From contig NZ_SMBX01000002.1 of the NCBI RefSeq assembly GCF_004342005.1, positions 310,001 to 374,000 on the forward strand: 64,000 nucleotides of DNA, in the 5' to 3' direction. This stretch comes from Paracandidimonas soli. Its GTDB lineage: Bacteria > Pseudomonadota > Gammaproteobacteria > Burkholderiales > Burkholderiaceae_B. Of this stretch, positions 29,343 through 37,109 are shown piece after piece. The stretch's first letter is position 1. Each line of letters starts with the position of its first letter. The notes beneath the pieces were generated by a model that saw only the letters and a list, made by a program, of their open reading frames with translations, was not told the DNA's origin and did not search any database. The translations under genes were made by a program, and so were the position numbers.

Positions 29343-29888
29343 CTAAACGCCGTCAGGCAGCTTCGACCGCATCGCCTTCTTGCGGTCGAAGCGTTCGCCA
29401 TCGGCGACGAAAGTGCCGTCGCCGATGGCGTGCAGCATGCGCTGGTCGGGTTTTTGTTGATTGACATACGCGGCCAGGCCATCGAGCACGACAATGCCGT
29501 GCGAAGTGATGATATTGGCGACCTTGCATTCAATGTTCGCCAGGCATTGCGCGACCAGCGGAGCCTGCACGTATTTGCCTTTGGAGGGCGTGAGGCCGAA
29601 GCGCTCGAACTTGTCGGTGTCCGCACCTGAGCAGGTGCCGATGCCGACGACGGTGTCGAGCATGTCGGCGGAGGGGATGGCGATTACGCATTCGCGCGTT
29701 TTTTCCAGCGCGATGAACGAGTGGTTCCACGCTCCGGTGCAGATCGCAAAGCGCGGCGTGAATTCCATTACCATCGTCCACGATATGGTCATGATATTGC
29801 TTCGCCCTGCATGGTGCGTCGTGACCAGCACGACCGGGCCGGGTTCGAGCAGCGTGAAGATTTTTGTGGGGGCAAGGCGTCTCATCAT
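29343..29888 (-). CDS. Flavin reductase family protein (FMN-binding split barrel)
   Basis: A 181-residue protein of the flavin-reductase-like group. It has GPVVLVTTHHAGRSNIMTISW near the N-terminus, the usual FMN-phosphate region, then VIAIPSADMLDTVVGIGTCSG and FERFGLTPSKGKYVQAPLV. Relatives bind FMN and reduce flavins for partner monooxygenases or act as stand-alone reductases; the partner is unknown here. The ATG at 29888 has TGGAGAA about nine bases upstream, so it is preferred over TTG 29903. The gene is convergent with guaA and divergent from the next gene. Confidence 0.82.
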   Translation of the reverse strand: MMRRLAPTKIFTLLEPGPVVLVTTHHAGRSNIMTISWTMVMEFTPRFAICTGAWNHSFIALEKTRECVIAIPSADMLDTVVGIGTCSGADTDKFERFGLTPSKGKYVQAPLVAQCLANIECKVANIITSHGIVVLDGLAAYVNQQKPDQRMLHAIGDGTFVADGERFDRKKAMRSKLPDGV

Positions 29889-29989
29889 GCTGCAGTTCTC
29901 CAATAAAGATTTCTATGCAGCCCGTCGCCATGGTATTTCTTTGGCTCTTTTTGATATGTTAATCCCGGTAAGGGCCTGGGAGTAGATTG

Positions 29990-30418
29990 ATGAGCGAGAC
30001 TCACACAAGGAGATGCATGTTGTCTGGCCCGACCCGATTCCTGGACACGTCTGCGTTGCCTGCGGCACGCATGCGCGAGTTTCCGTTGTCTCCCGGACAG
30101 ATCGGCCAGTGGCTTGCCGACATGGAAAGTCTGCTACAGGCGAGACAGGCTTTCGTACTGGTTTACGAGCGCTTGCCAGGCCCTGGTCAGCAAGGGGATC
30201 CCGAAGGCTTCAAGAAAACCGTCCTGTGGCTGAAGGCGCACCGCGATGCTTTTGGAATGTATTGCAAAGGCATGATCCTGATGTGCGAAGACACCAGCGG
30301 CTTGGCGGTATTGCAGGCCAGGCTGGGACCGTTGGAAAAAGTCTATCGCGTGCCTGCCCGTGTGGCCTGCAGCGCCGATGAAGTCCAGAAGTGCGTCCAT
30401 CAACTGGCGGCGGCCTGA
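29990..30418 (+). CDS. Hypothetical protein, possibly STAS/SpoIIAA-like
   Basis: A 142-residue soluble protein with no signal peptide or membrane segment. The order of predicted elements (a short strand, an acidic YERLPGPGQQGD loop, helix KKTVLWLKAHRDAF, strand CKGMILMCED, then a helix and VYRVPARVACSADEVQK) suggests a small alpha/beta fold like STAS or SpoIIAA-like proteins. This is a weak inference. The start at 29990 has GGGAG seven bases upstream. The carboxylesterase remnant begins directly after its stop. Confidence 0.6.
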   Translation: MSETHTRRCMLSGPTRFLDTSALPAARMREFPLSPGQIGQWLADMESLLQARQAFVLVYERLPGPGQQGDPEGFKKTVLWLKAHRDAFGMYCKGMILMCEDTSGLAVLQARLGPLEKVYRVPARVACSADEVQKCVHQLAAA

Positions 30419-30632
30419 GGCTCGAAGGCGTGGGTCGGCGTGCGCGAGGCTATCTGTCCCGGCCAGCCTGCAATCCCTGCGAGGCAACCAGACTTGGCTG
30501 AACTAGCCTGCGGCGGCAATGGCGGAGGACTGCCTGTATCTCAGTGTCTGGACGCCTTCCACTGCAGGCTGCTGCCCGGTGCTGGTGTGGATGCATGGCG
30601 GAGCCACGGGCAAGGGTCAAGGCGCATCGGAG
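30419..30632 (+). pseudogene. Frameshifted remnant of a type-B carboxylesterase
   Basis: One frame (30428 on) reads AWVGVREAICPG, like the conserved WxGVREAxxFG block before the disulfide cysteine. After about 90 bases the similarity moves to a second frame, reading EDCLYLSVWTP, then PVLVWMHGGA, the family signature and oxyanion-hole HGG. No catalytic GESAG, acid or His region follows, so most of the gene is gone. The rest of this gene-free stretch (to 30973) is AT-richer, with a TATAAT at 30699 and a 12-bp palindrome ACGTCATGACGT at 30712, and shows no further gene. Confidence 0.7.
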
Positions 30633-30973
30633 GCGATTTGCGGGCCCCGGGCACCGATATTTTTTGCGCCAAAGAGTAGCAAAAAAATAATACTTCCATA
30701 TAATATTTCTTACGTCATGACGTTCTGGATCGATATTCATGGATGCAAGCAGGGTGCTCGATCCTGTTTTGGAGCGGCTGGAAGCTGTTTGCAAGGCGTG
30801 ATATGCGGCAGGGGACAGCGCTGCGATCAATAGCTTCCCGCCATGAACGGGCAGGCGTCATAGCTTGAGATAAAAATCGCCATTCTGCGGCACGATGGCA
30901 TCGGAAGACATGAGAGCCCTTGAGCATGGGTAACGGCGGGCTCGCGTCGATTCCCTCGGAAAGGGAGATATCC

Positions 30974-33874
30974 ATGTCACAAGTGCTGCAAACGTCTCGG
31001 AATCCCCATCCGGCTCGCTCCTGGCCTGTGCGGCTTGTCATCGCGTGCATCGCAGTAGCAGCGATGGCCCTCGTCGCTTTGGCGCTGATCACGCTCAGTT
31101 GGTATGGATCACGGGCCATTCTGCTGGATATGGCTGCGACGGTAGCGCGCGATACAAGCCAGATTGTGGCGGAGCGTTCGCGCCGCATCATCGAGCCCGG
31201 CTCGGTCTCGCTGCGCACGCTTGCGTTCGATCCCATAGCCGATGCGGCGGAGCTCGATGAGCGGCTAGAGCGGCGCAGCGCCCTGGCGGCCGAACTGGTC
31301 GCAAATCCGCTGGTATCAGCCATCCATGTAGGCTATCAGAATGGCGACTTCCTTCTCATGCGGGCGCTGGACAGGCGCGACATCCGCGCGCGTTTCCAGG
31401 CCCCTCCCCAGGCGAACTACCTTGTGCAAACGGTGGAGAGCGGGAATGACGGCACCCGGCGCGGGCAGTACCTGTTCTACGACGCCAAGCACGACCTGGT
31501 TATGCGCCGCTCCGAGCCGGACTATCGATTCGATCCGCGCGAGCGGCCCTGGTATATCGGCGCGATGGATACGGTGGCCACTGTCACTTCGAGGCCTTAT
31601 GTCTTCTTTTCGACCCGTCAGGTGGGGATCACGCTGTCACGCCTGTCCCACTCGGGGAACGCTATCGTGGCCGTGGATGTGACGCTTGAGGACTTGGGCG
31701 AAGCGTTGGGCGGCCTGAGCATGACCCCCAACACCGAGCTGGCGCTGGTGGAAGAGGACGGCAGAGTGATCGGCTATCGCGACATGGAAGCGTTGCTGGT
31801 GCACAAGCCGGATTGGGACGATTTTGCCCTCCACTCGCTGGATACGCTGGGAATCGATGCGCTTGCCAGCTTGTGGCAAGTTGCCGCTGATGACGGCCGG
31901 GTCGTTTCCTATACGTCCGATGGGCTTGAATGGTCTGGGGTGGTGCTGCCCTTCGATGGTATCGACGGCGTGGACATGCGCTTGCTGGCCGCAGCTCCCT
32001 CGGACGAATTGCTAGGTGCGCTGGCACTCAATCGAACACGCATGATCCTGATATCGATTGCGCTGATCGTGCTGTTCCTGCCGTTCGGCTGGCAGGTCGG
32101 CAGTGCCGTAGGCCATGCGCTGGAGGGCATGACGGCGCAGGCACTGCGCATGTCGCGGTTCGATTTCCGTCGCCGCAAGGAGCGCTCTGCTTCGATGTTG
32201 CGCGAGGTGGATGCGCTCAATGGCGTGATGGACAAGGTCGCGGGCTCAATGGAAGCACTGCTGTCGATCAGCCGCGTGCTTGGCACCGAGCCTCGCATCG
32301 AGACTATGCTCGTGCAGGTGCTGGAAAAACTCGTCCATGCCACACGCTGCGAAGGCGGCGCCGTCTACCTCTTCGATCGCGATAGGAACGGCCTGACTCG
32401 TGCGGCCGCATTCGGAGAGCAGGGCGCGTTGCGGGAATCGATGAGTGCGCATGAAGGGGAGGCGGCGCTTGCCGGCGCCCAGGACCGGGGACGCCGCCGC
32501 ATCGCTTTTGCGCTGCATGGCCGCCACAGCCAGCCGCAAGGACTGCTTGTGCTGGTGCACGATGAAGACTGGGATCATGCAACACCGGAGTTTTTGGCCT
32601 TTACCGATCGCCTGACCGGCATGCTGGCCGTGGCCATCGAGACGCGCCAGCTCATCGAGGCGCAGCGCAGGCTGTTCGAATCCGTGACTCGGATCGTGGC
32701 CGATGCCATCGATGCCAAGAGCCCCTATACAGGCGGACATTGCGAGCGGGTGCCACAATTGGCTACCTTGCTGGCGGATCGCATGGAAGCCGAAAGCAGC
32801 GGACCATACGCGGACTTCCATCTTGACGATGACGAACGTCAGTCATTTCAGCTTGGGGCGTGGCTGCACGATTGCGGCAAGGTGACCAGTCCGGAGCACA
32901 TCATGGACAAGGCTACCAAGCTGGAAGTCGTCTACAACCGCATCCATGAGATCCGCATGCGCTTCGAAATCCTCTGGCGCGATGCCGAGATCCACTGTCT
33001 TGAGGCCCGATTGAACGGAGAAGACGCGCACGTTGCCGGCCTCCAGCGCGATGTGCGCCAAGCGCAGCTGCGCGAAGACTTCAGCTTCATCGCCGAATGC
33101 AATATCGGCAGCGAGTTCCTGTCTGACGAGGCCGTCGAGCGTCTGCAAGCCATTGGCGCGCAGACTTGGTTGCGTCATTTTGACGATGCACTGGGCCTGG
33201 ATGCGCAGGCCGCACTGCGGCTTGCGCAAAGCCGGCCAGAGCCGCCCGTCTTGCCCGCTGTCGAGCGATTGCTTGCCGATCAGCCGCATCATATGGTGCC
33301 CTGGGATGATACGCAGAGGCCTGCCGTGGAGCGCGACGATCCGCGCAACATATGGGGGTTCGACATGAAGCTGCCCGCGCACCGGCAGCACATGGGAGAA
33401 CTGCATAACTTGTCCATTCGGCGCGGTACGCTCACCGATGAGGATCGTTTCATCATCAACGATCATATCGTGCAGACAATCATCATGCTCAAGCGTCTGC
33501 CTTGGCCCCCGCATCTGGAACGAGTGCCCGACATTGCGGGCAATCATCATGAGCGCATGGACGGTAATGGCTATCCGCGCCGCCTGCGCGGTGATCAGTT
33601 GCAGACCACCGAACGGATCATGGCGCTGGCGGATGTGTTCGAGGCGCTTACCGCTGCTGACAGGCCCTACAAACAATCCAAGACACTGTCTGAGTCGCTG
33701 GGCATCATGGCTGCCATGTGCAGGGACGGACATCTGGATCCAGAGTTGTACCAGTATTTCCTGCGCAGCCTTGTATGGCTGGATTATGCCCGGACTTTCA
33801 TGAAGTCCGAGCAGATCGACGACGTGGATATCGAAACGCTTGCGCGAGTCGCGCGGCAGGAGGAATCGACATGA
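30974..33874 (+). CDS. Membrane HD-GYP protein (dCache-HAMP-GAF-HD-GYP), probable c-di-GMP phosphodiesterase
   Basis: A 966-residue sensor. TM1 is about 21-42, an extracytoplasmic Cache-like domain runs to about 350, TM2 is near 355-375, then a HAMP-like linker (to about 430) and a GAF-like domain (about 440-560). The C-terminus is an HD-GYP domain with H632-D633 (LHDCGKV) and the HHERMDGNGYP motif (858-868), so c-di-GMP hydrolysis is likely. An unusual stretch of about 165 residues lies between the HD motif and the GYP half. The ATG at 30974 has AAGGGAG upstream. Its last four bases (ATGA) overlap the pterin-domain gene that follows. Confidence 0.88.
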   Translation: MSQVLQTSRNPHPARSWPVRLVIACIAVAAMALVALALITLSWYGSRAILLDMAATVARDTSQIVAERSRRIIEPGSVSLRTLAFDPIADAAELDERLERRSALAAELVANPLVSAIHVGYQNGDFLLMRALDRRDIRARFQAPPQANYLVQTVESGNDGTRRGQYLFYDAKHDLVMRRSEPDYRFDPRERPWYIGAMDTVATVTSRPYVFFSTRQVGITLSRLSHSGNAIVAVDVTLEDLGEALGGLSMTPNTELALVEEDGRVIGYRDMEALLVHKPDWDDFALHSLDTLGIDALASLWQVAADDGRVVSYTSDGLEWSGVVLPFDGIDGVDMRLLAAAPSDELLGALALNRTRMILISIALIVLFLPFGWQVGSAVGHALEGMTAQALRMSRFDFRRRKERSASMLREVDALNGVMDKVAGSMEALLSISRVLGTEPRIETMLVQVLEKLVHATRCEGGAVYLFDRDRNGLTRAAAFGEQGALRESMSAHEGEAALAGAQDRGRRRIAFALHGRHSQPQGLLVLVHDEDWDHATPEFLAFTDRLTGMLAVAIETRQLIEAQRRLFESVTRIVADAIDAKSPYTGGHCERVPQLATLLADRMEAESSGPYADFHLDDDERQSFQLGAWLHDCGKVTSPEHIMDKATKLEVVYNRIHEIRMRFEILWRDAEIHCLEARLNGEDAHVAGLQRDVRQAQLREDFSFIAECNIGSEFLSDEAVERLQAIGAQTWLRHFDDALGLDAQAALRLAQSRPEPPVLPAVERLLADQPHHMVPWDDTQRPAVERDDPRNIWGFDMKLPAHRQHMGELHNLSIRRGTLTDEDRFIINDHIVQTIIMLKRLPWPPHLERVPDIAGNHHERMDGNGYPRRLRGDQLQTTERIMALADVFEALTAADRPYKQSKTLSESLGIMAAMCRDGHLDPELYQYFLRSLVWLDYARTFMKSEQIDDVDIETLARVARQEEST

Positions 33875-34455
33875 TCCGTTTCCTGCGCAGCAAGCCGCAA
33901 ACCTCATTCCAGGAGCGCCGCCGCCAGACAGACGGCAGGCGTCTCATGCTGTTTGGCGTATTCTATCTTATGCTGCTCGCCGCCGTGGCGGTGCTGGTTG
34001 CAGTCTCCATACGTCCGCGGGAGATCGCAGCGCCTGGGCAATCGGCGAATGCCGGCAAAGTTGTTCTGACGGTTGAGGGTCATGGGCGGCGGACGACATT
34101 CGACATGAGCACGCTGCAGGCGCTGCCGCAACACATCCATAAAGTGAGTACGCCCTGGTATCTGCGGCCTGTGTCATTCCAGGGGCCGCTGTTGAGGGAC
34201 GTGCTTGCGACCGCCGATGTCAGCGGCACCCGCATTGCGGCCGTCGCGGTGAGTGATTTCACCGCCGACATTCCTTTCGAGCACACCGAAAAATACGACG
34301 TGATCGTCGCGCTGCGCATGGATGGCAGGCCCTTGCCGGCGCGCGACAAGGGGCCTCTGTTCGTGATTTATCCCTATGACAACTTGCCGCAGAAGGAGCG
34401 CGAGGAATCCTTTGGGCTGTCGGTCTGGCAGTTGGATGTGCTCAGGGTGGAATGA
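33871..34455 (+). CDS. Membrane-anchored SUOX-fold pterin-binding-like protein (PruR-like)
   Basis: A 194-residue protein with one N-terminal transmembrane helix (about 26-46) and a periplasmic domain like the molybdopterin-binding domain of sulfite oxidases: TFDMSTLQALPQHI, STPWYLRPVSFQGPLLRDVL, then DGRPLPARDKGPLFVIYPYD. The whole protein has no cysteine, so the metal ligand of true Mo enzymes is missing. Such cysteine-less proteins (PruR of Agrobacterium) bind pterins in the periplasm and control the c-di-GMP enzyme encoded beside them. The ATGA overlap with the HD-GYP gene suggests translational coupling and the same logic. Confidence 0.75.
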   Translation: MIRFLRSKPQTSFQERRRQTDGRRLMLFGVFYLMLLAAVAVLVAVSIRPREIAAPGQSANAGKVVLTVEGHGRRTTFDMSTLQALPQHIHKVSTPWYLRPVSFQGPLLRDVLATADVSGTRIAAVAVSDFTADIPFEHTEKYDVIVALRMDGRPLPARDKGPLFVIYPYDNLPQKEREESFGLSVWQLDVLRVE

Positions 34456-34509
34456 GGGTTCGGCCTCGTATACTTGGATTTGCGCAATTCCCGCCAAGGA
34501 TCGAACCAC

Positions 34510-35202
34510 ATGAAGACAATAGGCATACTGGGGGGCATGTCCGCCGCCTCGACCCAGATCTACTACCGCCAGCTTTGCCAACTGACCAGGGAGCGCCTGA
34601 GAGGGCTGCATTCCCCGGAACTGCTGATCCGCTCCCTCGATTTTGCGGAGATCGAGGCGCTGCAGATGGCGGGAAACTGGGACAAGGCCGGCGAGATCCT
34701 GAACCGTGAGGCCAAGGCGCTGGAGCGCGGAGGAGCGGGCTTCGTCGTTCTGGCGACCAATACCATGCACAAGCTGGCCGACCGGATGATGGAAGGCGTT
34801 TCGATTCCGCTGCTGCATATTGCGGATGCAACCGCTGGCGCCATTCAGCGCGAGGGGCTGCATTCGCCGGGCTTGATGGCTACCGCGTTCACGATGGAGC
34901 AGACTTTCTACACCGACCGCCTGGCACAGGCAGGCCTTGCGCCTGTCATTCCCGAAGCGCCGGATCGCGCTGAAACCCATCGCATCATCTATGAAGAACT
35001 TTGCCGCGACGTGATCACTCCGCAGAGCGAGGCGGCGTATGTGGCGATTGCAGGGCGTCTTGTGGATCGCGGTGCGGATTGCCTGATCCTGGGTTGCACC
35101 GAGGTGGGGATGTTGCTCGATCAGGACAATGTGCCGGTGCCGGTCTTCGACACCACGCTGGTGCATTGCGATGCCGCCTTGCGACTGGCACTTGGAGAGT
35201 AA
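34510..35202 (+). CDS. Amino-acid racemase of the Asp/Glu family, YgeA type
   Basis: A 230-residue cofactor-independent racemase. It follows E. coli YgeA closely: MKTIGILGGMSAASTQIYYR, LATNTMHKLAD and the second-site LGCTEVGML with the catalytic Cys. The first catalytic position is Thr (TNT), also as in YgeA, a broad-specificity amino acid racemase that prefers homoserine. The ATG at 34510 is preceded by AAGGA (34496-34500). It is 54 bp after the PruR-like gene and on the same strand, but no functional link is evident. Confidence 0.86.
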   Translation: MKTIGILGGMSAASTQIYYRQLCQLTRERLRGLHSPELLIRSLDFAEIEALQMAGNWDKAGEILNREAKALERGGAGFVVLATNTMHKLADRMMEGVSIPLLHIADATAGAIQREGLHSPGLMATAFTMEQTFYTDRLAQAGLAPVIPEAPDRAETHRIIYEELCRDVITPQSEAAYVAIAGRLVDRGADCLILGCTEVGMLLDQDNVPVPVFDTTLVHCDAALRLALGE

Positions 35203-35241
35203 GCCGCGCAGTATGGCATTAAATACTTGGAATACAAATAA

Positions 35242-35294
35242 TTGACGAATACCTGAATTTCAGATAAATTCGATTTACTTGAATTTCAGGTATT
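35242..35294 (+). promoter_or_regulatory. hipBA promoter with overlapping inverted-repeat operator
   Basis: TTGACG (35242-35247), 17 bp, then TAAATT (35265-35270) form the promoter. The left operator AATACCTGAATTTCAG (35248-35263) fills the spacer. A mirrored copy TGAATTTCAGGTATT (35280-35294) ends five bases before the ATG. Each site has a TGAA-T-TTCA core. Binding of a HipB-like dimer pair would block RNA polymerase directly. Confidence 0.75.
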
Positions 35295-35299
35295 TTGCC

Positions 35300-35563
35300 A
35301 TGTCTTCATCGCCTCAAATCCTGGCGACTGCCTCGCAGCTCGGGCCGCTTCTTCAAGCCGCCCGCAAGGCCAAGGGAATGACCCAGTCGTCGCTGGCGAG
35401 CCGTATCGGCCTGAGCCAGTCTCGCGTTTCTCATCTGGAGCTGAATGCGCACGAGCTGAGCGTGGAGCAATTGCTGGCCTGGTGTTCCGTGCTGGACCTG
35501 GAGCTGGCCGTCGGTCTGCGCGGCGTTCTTGCCCCGTATTCCGGCAAGAGCGCGGACTGGTGA
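35300..35563 (+). CDS. hipB: HipB-like antitoxin, XRE family HTH
   Basis: An 87-residue DNA-binding protein with a helix-turn-helix at about 14-70 (LLQAARKAKGMTQSSLASRIGLSQSRVSHLE). It pairs with the HipA kinase encoded two bases downstream. By analogy it neutralises the toxin and represses the operon. The start at ATG 35300 sits just after the right half of the operator. The tail APYSGKSADW is polar and may contact HipA. Confidence 0.88.
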   Translation: MSSSPQILATASQLGPLLQAARKAKGMTQSSLASRIGLSQSRVSHLELNAHELSVEQLLAWCSVLDLELAVGLRGVLAPYSGKSADW

Positions 35564-35565
35564 GC

Positions 35566-36906
35566 ATGGGTCGCAGATCGCATAGCCGAAGCCTGTCCAT
35601 CTGGACCAATGGCGTCCGTGTGGGGCGATGGACCCTTCCTGCGCGCGGCGAGATGGAGCTGCAGTATGACTCTCAGTGGGTGGACGCCGGGATCGGCCGC
35701 CCGCTTTCTTTGTCCTTGCCGTTCAATTTGCAGAATTTGCCTCTCAAGGGCGAGAAGGTGGCGAATTATTTCGACAATCTCCTGCCTGATAGCGACGCCA
35801 TCCGCAGGCGAGTGGCCGAGCGCTTCAGGGCGGACTCGACCGGCCCCTTCGATCTGCTGACGGCCATCGGACGCGATTGCGTGGGCGCGGTACAGATACT
35901 GGGGGAGGATGAGGCGCCGGACGGCCATGACCGCATCGATGCGGCGCCTGTGTCCGAGGAGGATATCGAACGGCATCTGCTTGAAATGGTTTCGCCGCAC
36001 GCGTTCGCGGCAGGCAGGGATAGGGATGCGGATTTCCGCATTTCCCTGGCGGGCGCCCAGGAAAAGACCGCTTTCCTGTGGTGGAACGGGAAATGGCATG
36101 TGCCGCTCGGCGCCACGCCTACGAGCCATATTTTCAAGTTGCCGCTTGGGCTGGTGGGCGGCAGGAGGGCGGATTTCAGCACTTCCGTCGACAATGAATG
36201 GCTGTGCCTCAGGCTGCTGAAGGCCTATGGATTGAGCGCAGCCGAGGCCGATATTGCGACTTTTGGAACGCAACGCGTTCTGGTTGTCGAGCGCTTCGAT
36301 CGTCGCATCTCTCCCGATGGCGGGTGGCTCATGCGCTTGCCGCAGGAGGATTTCTGCCAAGTGGAGGGCTGCTCGCCGTTGCGCAAATACGAGAGCGAGG
36401 GAGGGCCGGGGCTCAAGGCCTTGTTCTCTACGCTGCGTCAGTCGATGAATGCCGAGGCCGACATGAAGGCGCTGATGGCTGCCCAGGTCCTGTTCTGGCT
36501 TTTGCGCGCGCCTGACGGCCATGCCAAGAACTTCAGCCTCCGGATACTGCCGCGCGGCCGTTTCCAACTGACGCACCTGTACGATGTGATGTCGGCGTAT
36601 CCGGTCCTGGGCCGCGGCTCCAATCAATGGTCGCCGCGTGAGATCAAGCTGGCCATGGCCTTGCTCGGCAAGAACAGGCACTATGAAATGCATGGCATCC
36701 AGCGCAGGCATTTCAACAGCACTGCGAAGAAAGTGGGCTATGCCTCTACGGCCGAGCCGATCATCGAAGACATACTGGCTCGCACGCCGGCGGCCATTGC
36801 TCAGGTCCAGGCGGAACTGCCCCGAGGATTTTCCCAGCGTGTCGCGGATGCCATCCTGGGCGGCGTCGAGCAGGCGGCCGCCGTTCTCGAACGGATGGCG
36901 CCGTGA
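35566..36906 (+). CDS. hipA: HipA-like serine/threonine kinase toxin
   Basis: A 446-residue kinase. An N-terminal subdomain (VGRWTLP, LSLPF) is followed by the ATP-binding core SLAGAQEKTAFLWW. The catalytic loop LRAPDGHAKNFSL contains Asp, Lys and Asn, and the metal-binding DVMSAYP follows. All key residues look intact, so the toxin should be active. E. coli HipA phosphorylates GltX and causes persistence; whether this one has the same target is not known. It is translated right after hipB (2-bp gap). A terminator lies at 37043-37078. Confidence 0.92.
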   Translation: MGRRSHSRSLSIWTNGVRVGRWTLPARGEMELQYDSQWVDAGIGRPLSLSLPFNLQNLPLKGEKVANYFDNLLPDSDAIRRRVAERFRADSTGPFDLLTAIGRDCVGAVQILGEDEAPDGHDRIDAAPVSEEDIERHLLEMVSPHAFAAGRDRDADFRISLAGAQEKTAFLWWNGKWHVPLGATPTSHIFKLPLGLVGGRRADFSTSVDNEWLCLRLLKAYGLSAAEADIATFGTQRVLVVERFDRRISPDGGWLMRLPQEDFCQVEGCSPLRKYESEGGPGLKALFSTLRQSMNAEADMKALMAAQVLFWLLRAPDGHAKNFSLRILPRGRFQLTHLYDVMSAYPVLGRGSNQWSPREIKLAMALLGKNRHYEMHGIQRRHFNSTAKKVGYASTAEPIIEDILARTPAAIAQVQAELPRGFSQRVADAILGGVEQAAAVLERMAP

Positions 36907-37042
36907 ATGGGATCGAGGGAAGCGCGGAATCTGGTGGTTACCGGTGCGCTTCCGTTCGATGCTGCTTTGGATCCGGCTCCTGAAGGATGAAGTTACATCT
37001 CTTTGTCCTCTTCCAGCCCCGGATGTTACCCTTTAAAGAAAC

Positions 37043-37078
37043 AAGCGGCATGCCTGTAGCAAGCCGCTTTTGCTTTTC
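37043..37078 (+). terminator. Terminator after hipA
   Basis: AAGCGGC and GCCGCTT pair around a 13-base loop and lead into TTTGCTTTTC. Confidence 0.65.
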
Positions 37079-37109
37079 AGTCGATCATTCAGCAAAGGGA
37101 GCCGGGAAT

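Noticed and set aside
30712-30723. 12-bp palindrome ACGTCATGACGT as an operator
   Set aside because: It is far (about 250 bp) from the HD-GYP start, has no partner site, and lies in decayed sequence next to the carboxylesterase remnant.
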